Below, one piece after another: positions 1 through 7,200 of a stretch of DNA of 12,521 nt. The position numbers were made by a program, and so were the translations under genes. Source of the DNA: an uncultured bacterium (lineage in GTDB: Bacteria; Verrucomicrobiota; Kiritimatiellia; RFP12; UBA1067); assembly GCA_946401765.1 (NCBI GenBank), contig CAMIVJ010000041.1, positions 1 through 12,521 of the forward strand. The letters are read 5' to 3'. The first letter of the stretch is position 1. Each line of letters opens with the position of its first letter. The notes beneath the pieces were generated by a model. It ran no database searches. It was not told where the DNA came from and was given only the letters and a program-made list of their open reading frames with translations.

Positions 1-1
1 T

Positions 2-1147
2 TTCCTGAACGGCGCGTATAACCTCTCCACCGCTGAAGACTGGGTGGCAAACACGTACAGCGACGACACGCGGTGGGGGATCTCGCAAGGTTCGTCGCTG
101 ACCGTGCCTTCGGCGAGCGACACGGTAGAGTTGGCGATTGGGCAGGCGGACAGCGTCGACGGCGGAGCCTTCACGGCTGGCGTGGTGCGCACATCGAGCC
201 GCATTTGCTACTGCTGTAATGCGGGCGGCGAATATGTCGTCACGAATGAACTTGTCCTGACGATGCCGGGCGCAGACAGGCACTTGGCCTATCAATACAG
301 CACCGGAGCCTTTAAGTTCGAGAAGGTCACGCTAGGCGACCAGGGGGCGTCCAAGTGGTTCTACTTTGCGAATCAGAGCCACAACGGCTATGCCAAGAAC
401 ATCTGGATTGGGGCGGGTGGATTGAACCTCGCCGACGGCGCTTCGCCCGATACAGCCTATTCATGCGGGAGTGGGGCGAACGACGTCGTCTATGTGCGGC
501 CCTGGCACTCCGACTACACCATCGGAACAAAATCGAACTCGACCGCTGACCTCGTAATCTACCGGGGAACGGTAGCGCACATCGGGACGGACGACGAAAT
601 CGGCGTCGCACGGACGGTGACATGCGACGGCCTGATTCACTACATGGGTGCGGTCATTGTCGAAGGTTCGGGAACGTTCGTCGTCAACAATCCCGGAAAC
701 GACCATTCGGGCACGTGGACAATCAATGACACCGCCACGGTTGCCGTGAAGCCGGGCAGCAAGACCGGCACGGGCGCGGTGACGGTCAACGCCGGCGCGA
801 CGTTCGCGGTCTCGGAGTCCGGCACGGTGGCGCATGGCGGTGCGCTGACGCTTGCGGCCGGAGCGGCGCTGGGCTTCAACTTCACGGACAAGGAAGCCGC
901 GCCGGTTCTGGACTTGACGGACAAGACCGTGGCCGTGAATGGCGCGGTCAAGGTGAAGGTGTCTTCTGCTGGAGGCGTCAAGCCGATGGGCGGGAAGTAC
1001 GTGCTTACGTCTGGCGGCAAGTTCGTGGACGCAAACGTTTCGGCTGCCGCCGATGTGCCGAAGTGGGTGAAGAGCGTCTCGGTCAACGACGACGGAGACA
1101 TCGTCCTCGTCGTCAAGCCCAGCGGTGTATCCGTCTTCATCCGCTGA
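2..1147 (+). CDS. C-terminal part of a secreted beta-repeat surface protein (5' end outside window)
   Basis: The frame is open from base 2 to a TGA stop at 1145-1147, giving 381 codons. A GTG at 44 is only an internal codon, because the frame continues upstream to the window edge, so this is the 3' end of a longer gene. The product is rich in Gly, Ala, Thr and Val in short alternating strands, as in beta-helix or autotransporter-passenger-like proteins. No enzyme motif is visible. Almost the whole fragment aligns by eye with the last ~400 residues of the next protein: N-I-W-I-G-A-G-G against N-W-I-I-G-D-H-G, then D-Y-T-I-G-T-K, L-G-F-N-F-T, P-V-L-D-L-T, V-K-V-S-S-x-G-G-V, and an ending K-P-S-G-x-x-x-F-I-R. 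The two genes are therefore tandem paralogues at least in this module, 84 bases apart and probably co-transcribed. The specific function is unknown. Extracellular or surface location is inferred from the neighbour's signal peptide. Confidence 0.85.
   Translation, partial: FLNGAYNLSTAEDWVANTYSDDTRWGISQGSSLTVPSASDTVELAIGQADSVDGGAFTAGVVRTSSRICYCCNAGGEYVVTNELVLTMPGADRHLAYQYSTGAFKFEKVTLGDQGASKWFYFANQSHNGYAKNIWIGAGGLNLADGASPDTAYSCGSGANDVVYVRPWHSDYTIGTKSNSTADLVIYRGTVAHIGTDDEIGVARTVTCDGLIHYMGAVIVEGSGTFVVNNPGNDHSGTWTINDTATVAVKPGSKTGTGAVTVNAGATFAVSESGTVAHGGALTLAAGAALGFNFTDKEAAPVLDLTDKTVAVNGAVKVKVSSAGGVKPMGGKYVLTSGGKFVDANVSAAADVPKWVKSVSVNDDGDIVLVVKPSGVSVFIR
731..1147 (+). repeat. Copy 1 of the shared C-terminal coding module
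   Basis: This is the last part of a coding module duplicated at 8933-9346. Shared landmarks are a G-A-x-T-x-x-x-G-A-T strand pair, S-G-T-V, L-G-F-N-F-T, P-V-L-D-L-T, V-K-V-S-S-x-G-G-V, W-V-K, D-G-x-I-V and the final K-P-x-G-x-x-x-F-x-R directly before the stop codon. Similarity also shows in the DNA, for example around the LGFNFT codons. It reads as an old duplication rather than a recent exact repeat. Confidence 0.7.
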
Positions 1148-1220
1148 TCCGCTGGGGCGGCGGACGAACAGCTCGCGGAGACGCATGGCGATCTCCCAAC
1201 AGATTAATCCTGAATCAGCA

Positions 1221-1225
1221 AAGGA
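1221..1225 (+). promoter_or_regulatory. Ribosome binding site of the 2704-residue protein
   Basis: AAGGA lies six bases before the ATG at 1232 and supports that start over the in-frame ATG-ATG pair at 1253-1258. The 84-base gap before the gene (1148-1231) shows no convincing promoter and only a weak five-base inverted repeat without a T tract. This suggests read-through from the upstream gene, though a promoter cannot be excluded. Confidence 0.6.
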
Positions 1226-1231
1226 ACCGAC

Positions 1232-4200
1232 ATGAAAACAAAGGCAACTAGCATGATGCGCAGGAACGACGGATGTTCGTCATTCCGTCAATCGGCACTC
1301 GTCATTGCCGCCGTTGCGCTAGGTGCGGCGACGGCCGTGCACGCGGCGGACTGCTACTGGGCGGGCGGCACGAGCTCTGCTTGGGAGACGGCCGGCAACT
1401 GGACGACCACGGCGAAGAAGCCGACAAATGACGGCGCGTACTTCCGGAAAGACAAGTTCGCCGACCGCTTCAAGAACGACAAGTATGTCGTTACATTCAG
1501 CGCCGCAGAAGCGAACACCTGGAGAACATATTTCAACAACTGCGGCACCGCCAACGAACCCATAATATTGCGCGCGAACAACGCCACAAGCGGCCTTACC
1601 GGCGGCGATGCCAAAGACAATTCAGCAAGCAACCAAGAGGGCATCTACATCGGCACGTCGTACACTGCCGGCACCAGCGGCAGTCACGATACGAAGGCCT
1701 CGGACGGCGACGCCTATGTGCGCTTCGAGAAGGGGACGTTCGCGACAGGCGCGAAATACAGCTACTGGTTCCTGGGCAACGGCTCGTATAGCGGACACAT
1801 GACGGTTGCCGGAGCGACGATCAACAGTCCCAACGCCTTCTACCTGAACCGGGGTTCGCTTACGGTGGAGTCGGGAACCGTTAGCATGTCCGGCGACTTG
1901 AAGATGGGCACGAACGGCGATACGACGCTGACAGTAAACGGCGGAAAGCTGACCGTTGGCCTGTGGCCGCGGTTCGAGTCTTCCTCGTACGCGAAGACCA
2001 TCAATCTCAGCGGCGGCACGATGGAGGCGTACATCATCCGCAATGTCGGCGGGTCGGGCGCGATGACGATCTCATTCGACGGCGGCACGCTCTTTGCGAC
2101 AGCTACCCACTCCACATATGGACTCATCGATTCCGGCATCACGGTGAAGGTTGGTTCGAGGGGCGGCACGATCAACGCCAACGGGAAGGACGTGAAGATC
2201 AATTCGGCCATGAACGAGGATCCTTTTTCCTTGGGCGGCGGGATGAAGTTCTGCGGCGGCGGCTCTGTGACGCTCAACGGCGCGGTGGGCTGGACAGGCG
2301 GCACCACGATCGAGGCGGGCACCACGGTGAAGATCGACTCGATGGAGAAGAAGAACGCGATTCTCGGGCATGGCCTAAACACCTTGAAGGTGATTCCCGC
2401 GAGCGGCACGCACACGCTCGTGACGATAACGGGCGACGGTTTCTTCTCGGAAGGCGACGAGCTCAAGGCGTCCATCGCCCCGGGCGCGGCTGGTTCCGCC
2501 GTGTTCAGCCTGTCGAACGACAGGAAGTCGCTGATGGTGTTCTTCACGTACGCGGGCGAGGCAGTGAACGCGTCCACGCCCACTCTCGTCTTCCCGGGCG
2601 CGAAGCTCGCCGACCTCGCCACCCACACGCTCTGCGCCAGGATGGGCGGCGCCAACTTCGACGCGGGCGGCATGGAGGCCACGTTCTTCGACAGGCAGGA
2701 GACGGTGGAGGACGATGTCCTCACGAAGGTGACGTACCAGCTTCAGGCTCTTGACGACAACGCGAGCGGCGGGCACTACACGAAGGCCGCGAAGGTGGAG
2801 TTCACCGAAGACGAGTACGGCGTCTATGCGAAGCTGGTCGACGGCAACTACACAAACTATGACGGCCAGCCCCAGTTCGGCACGGATCCGCTTGGTACGA
2901 ATCCTGGAACGTACAGCTACATCCCCTACGGCTTCAGGCTCGTCGCGCCCGTGACGAACTCCATCAACATCAACATCGACCCCACAGGGCGCTCAGGCGC
3001 GGAGAACACTCTAGACACGACCTCTGCCGGGCGCTATGGCGCGGGCGAATACGCAGTGCCATACTCGGCCTGGACGAACTTCGCCATGCCGAACACCCAG
3101 GACGACGTCACCGCCGCCATCGGCGGCGTCACGATGACCGTGAGCGGGCAGAAGGGCAACTACTACTGCAGCCACATGAACGCTTCCACTGATGTCCGCC
3201 ACGGATACATCGACGACAGCGGCGACAAGGCGACCCCCACGATCACCGTGGCTGACATTCCGTACGAGTTCTACCGCGTGGTGGTCTACATGTCCAGCGA
3301 CACCGCAAACTGCCAGTTTGGCCATCTCACTATCAACGGGAGAAACTACACGGCCTCCGGCGACGCGCTGACGTGCGACACCGTGACGGCCGTTGAGGGC
3401 GCAGCGGTCTGGGGCCGGGCCAACGCGGGAGCCGGCACCTATCTCTTTGGCCTCAAGAGCGGATTGAACTACCTCGCCTCGCCGGTCACTTCCGGATCGA
3501 CGGCGACGATCGTGGGCCATCGTCAGAGCGGTACCGTGCGCACGGGCATTGCGGCCATCCAGATCGTCGAACACGCTTCCGAGACGTACACCGCCACAAT
3601 TGCCGACGGCGGAATGAAGACGCTGTCAGCGCTTTCCTGGGACAGACCGCTTCCCGCGACGCTCTCCACGGGAGACAGGCTCGTCGTCAACGTGGAGGAG
3701 GATGCGACGCTGAACATCAACCTGCCGGTCGAGGTGTTCGAGATCGCGTTCAACGTGGCGGAAGGAAAGACGCTCGCGCTTGCCGGCGGCAATATCGATG
3801 CGGCATGGATAACGGCTACGGGCGCGGGCGAGATTGCGGTGGCCGGCAGTGCCTCGCAGCTCGCTGGGACCTTGAAGGGGGACGGGACGGTTGTGTATGA
3901 CGGGGTTAGACCGTCCAGCGCCAAGTTCACCGATCTGGCGTGGACGGGAACGGTGTGGGTGAAGAACATCTCGACCGTGAGCGAGGCAAGAAGGGACTGG
4001 ACGCTGCAGAACTACGGCAACGTCGGCTCCACGCTCCGCCTCACCAACGTCAACATGTACTTCGCGAACAACGCCACCACGTCCTTCCCGGGCACGATCG
4101 ATCTCAGCGGCGCAGGCATGAACATCTGCGACGGCTACAGCGGCACGGTCGCCACGATCGCCAGGCTCACCGGAAACGGCACTCTTTCCACGAGCGGCGG

Positions 4201-7200
4201 TTCGGTGAACGGCAACGCCCTCGTGATCGGCGACATCTCGGGATTCACGGGAGCGATGACGCTCACGAAGTACAAGGTGACGGTGGGTGCGTCGTTTGGC
4301 ACGTCCGCAGATGGCGTTCTTCAGATCGACGCAGGCTACGCGGCGACGGTCGCGGCTGGCAAGACGTGGACTGCGCCAGGCGGCATGGTTGTGAATGGGA
4401 CGCTGACGATTGGCGATGATGCGACGGCCCCAAGGCTCACAGGCGGCACCGGTACGATTGCGGCGGCGTCCGGCACTGGGAGGCTGAACGGATATGGCGA
4501 CGCTGCGGCCACGCTCGTGACAGCGGCGGATTCAACGCTCGCGATAGTGGACTCCACGCGTACATCCATCACGATCGGCGGGCTAGACAACCAGGGCGTT
4601 CTCGACCTCACTGCGACGTCGCTTTCCGAGGCGACATTGCTTCTCGCCGCAGACGCGACGACCGTTGCCACCGGCACGATTCTATATCCGGATACGTTCA
4701 AGAAATTCGTCGTGAAGCCGATAGACCAGTCCCTCCGCTCGCTCACGGGATTCGACGCTCCCGAGGCGCTGCCCGCCGGAGTTGCGTACTACGTGATCAT
4801 CGCGGAGACGCGCGAGGAGTTCGGCAAGGGCCACCTGGAGGTGACTGACGTGCCGGCCGGAGTCAACGTGCGCGTGACGCGCCCGAACGGCACGACAGCG
4901 GATCTGGCGCCGGTTGACGGCACGGCGACGCTGACGGAGGCCCCGCAGATCGCGCAAGAGGCGACGGCGTTCGACTTCACATACACAAACGTCGTGGAAT
5001 GCGCGTACTATGCGCCGGGGCTCAACATCGGCACTAGTGCGGACACCAAGCCGGTCACGTTCAACAACGAGCTTGCGGACGACACTACGGGCGCGTACAT
5101 CAAGCACCATCCGTGGGTGACGGGCGCCGGCAATCTGGTGCACAGCCTGGAGAACTTCACGATCGTCCTCGTTGGAACGATGTCGCCGTCGCACAACACC
5201 CAGTTCTTCCACATGGGCACGACGACCGAAAGCAACACGGGTCTTCTGATAACGACGACGGAGAACGACGACGAGGTGCTCATCGCGAAGAACACCGGCG
5301 CGACGGTCGATGCGGCGAACGGCGTGAAGGCGTCCGTGCCGAATGCGGCGTCGGCTCGCCATGCGTATGTGATCTACAAGAGGGGAACTGTGTTCGAGGT
5401 GTGGGTGGATGGCGTGAAACGCGGCCAGTTCAACGCGGGCGAGGGATTCGCCCTGGCCGCAGGCGGAATGCAGGTGGGCTCGGACCACGGCGGCTACATC
5501 AGGAACGCTGGCGTGTACAAGGGCGTTCCGGTTGACGACGGCGAGACGGGCGTTGTGAACGTGCTCAGGATGTACGACTATGCCATCAGCGAGGCTCAGG
5601 CGGAGGCTGTGTTCAACGCCTATCCATACGTTTCCGAAGGAGGCCTCTACACGCGTACGGTCGCGGCGAACGGCGCATTCGCCGAGGCGGACGCCTGGGA
5701 GAAGGAGGGCGCGAGCGGAATGTTCTCCGTCCCGGAGGGCGTAACGATCGACAATGTCCTGTACAATCCGTCGGCCACGCTCACGGTCGAGGCGCCGGCC
5801 TCGCTTGCGGTCAACGCGACTGTTGCGATCGAGACGTTCACTGTGGGCGGCTCGGCGCCGGTGAAGTTCACATCGGACGGAACTCACACGGTCACGGTGG
5901 GCGGCGCTGCGATCATCAACTCGCCCGTCACGAACGAGTACGGCGCCGTGTATCTAGCGGGCGCGCCGGTGCAGCTCGGCTCCTCCGGCTCGCTGACGTT
6001 CGACATGTCGGGCTATGACATCTCTGGCATCTACGAGCCCACGCGCGTGCAGCTCACTGGCCTTACCGACCAGGAGGACGAGAAATTCTCGATCATCCCG
6101 CCGCCGGACGATCCCGACAGGACCACCGCGATTGTGTACAACCCTGTCGGCTCCTGCTACGACTTCGTGGTCACGCCCACCCACAACTACATCTTTGTCA
6201 AGAACCTGTTCTCGACATCGATCGAGGGGACTGACGACAACATCGCAGTCGGCGCGGGCGGCATCGACGTCGAGGCGCTCTCGATCGAGGCGAACGGGAC
6301 ATTCGTCTATGACCCGATCAAGACGCCGATCTACGTCTGGGGCACGGAAGAGGGCAGCCTGGTGATCGGCGAGGGCGCGAAGTTCGTGCTCACGCCCAAC
6401 TACGCGAACATGACGCTCGGCCGCATTGTGCTGCTCACGTACTTCGACGGCTCGTCGCTGCCCGAGAACCTCAACGACCTTCTTGATCCCTCTAGCATCA
6501 CCTCCGGGGCCACATGGAACATCACGAGCGAGGAAGCGCCCAATCCCGACGATGGCCGCAGGCAGCTCGTGCTGACGGTGGGCGACTACGAGAACGAGGC
6601 GAAGGAGATACGCATCACGTGCATCGGCGACTCGATCACTCAGGGAACTGGCGGGAACATCGACGGCGTGAGCGTGAACTACACTGTGCAGTACCGCACG
6701 TCCATCGCCGCGCGCCTTGCGGCGAACGGCTACAGGCCGAAGATGCTCGGCATCTGGAAGTATGGCGACAGGAACGCCTCGCACGTCAACCAGCCCGAGG
6801 ACTGGGTGTGGCACAGCGGCATCAGCGGCGACAGGATCGTGACGTCTGGAACGCGCGGAGGCGTGCGCGACAACCTGCACGTCTATCTCGACGTAGCGGG
6901 CAACGTAGATGTGATCACGCTTCTCATCGGCACGAACGACCTCGGCGGCGGCAGGACGGCGGAGGAGACATACGCGGACTACGTGAGCCTGGTCGCCGAG
7001 ATCGCAAGGCTGCGCCCCGCGACGAAGATCATCGGCTCGACGCTCCTCGACCGCGGCGACGGCGAGGGAACGGCGAACCACGACGCGGTGGTGGCGTTCA
7101 ACGCGCTTCTGATGGCAGGCTATCAGGCGAATGCGTTCCCGGCGAACTTCGGGCTGCTCGACCTCTTCGAGGCGGTGCCGCTCACCACGACGGCGACGGG

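Noticed and set aside
44..46. GTG as the true start of gene 1
   Set aside because: The frame stays open to the window edge and the product would lack a signal peptide, unlike its paralogue. No Shine-Dalgarno is seen before it.
1148..1164. Short inverted repeat TCCGC...GCGGA after the gene 1 stop, considered as a terminator
   Set aside because: The stem is only five bases and no T tract follows, so it gives no real support for termination between the two plus-strand genes.
461..1186. A 241-codon minus-strand open frame over gene 1
   Set aside because: Its composition is Arg/His-rich with no motif, and the plus frame is supported by homology to the neighbour's C-terminus.
1340..1354. Cys41 after the signal peptide as a lipoprotein attachment site
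   Set aside because: The preceding residues are A-A-D, and Asp immediately before Cys does not fit a lipobox. Ordinary signal peptidase cleavage at V-H-A is more likely.
4682..5887. A 401-codon minus-strand open frame
   Set aside because: It is Arg- and His-rich, has no domain signature, and sits opposite the LamG-like region. It is a compositional shadow.
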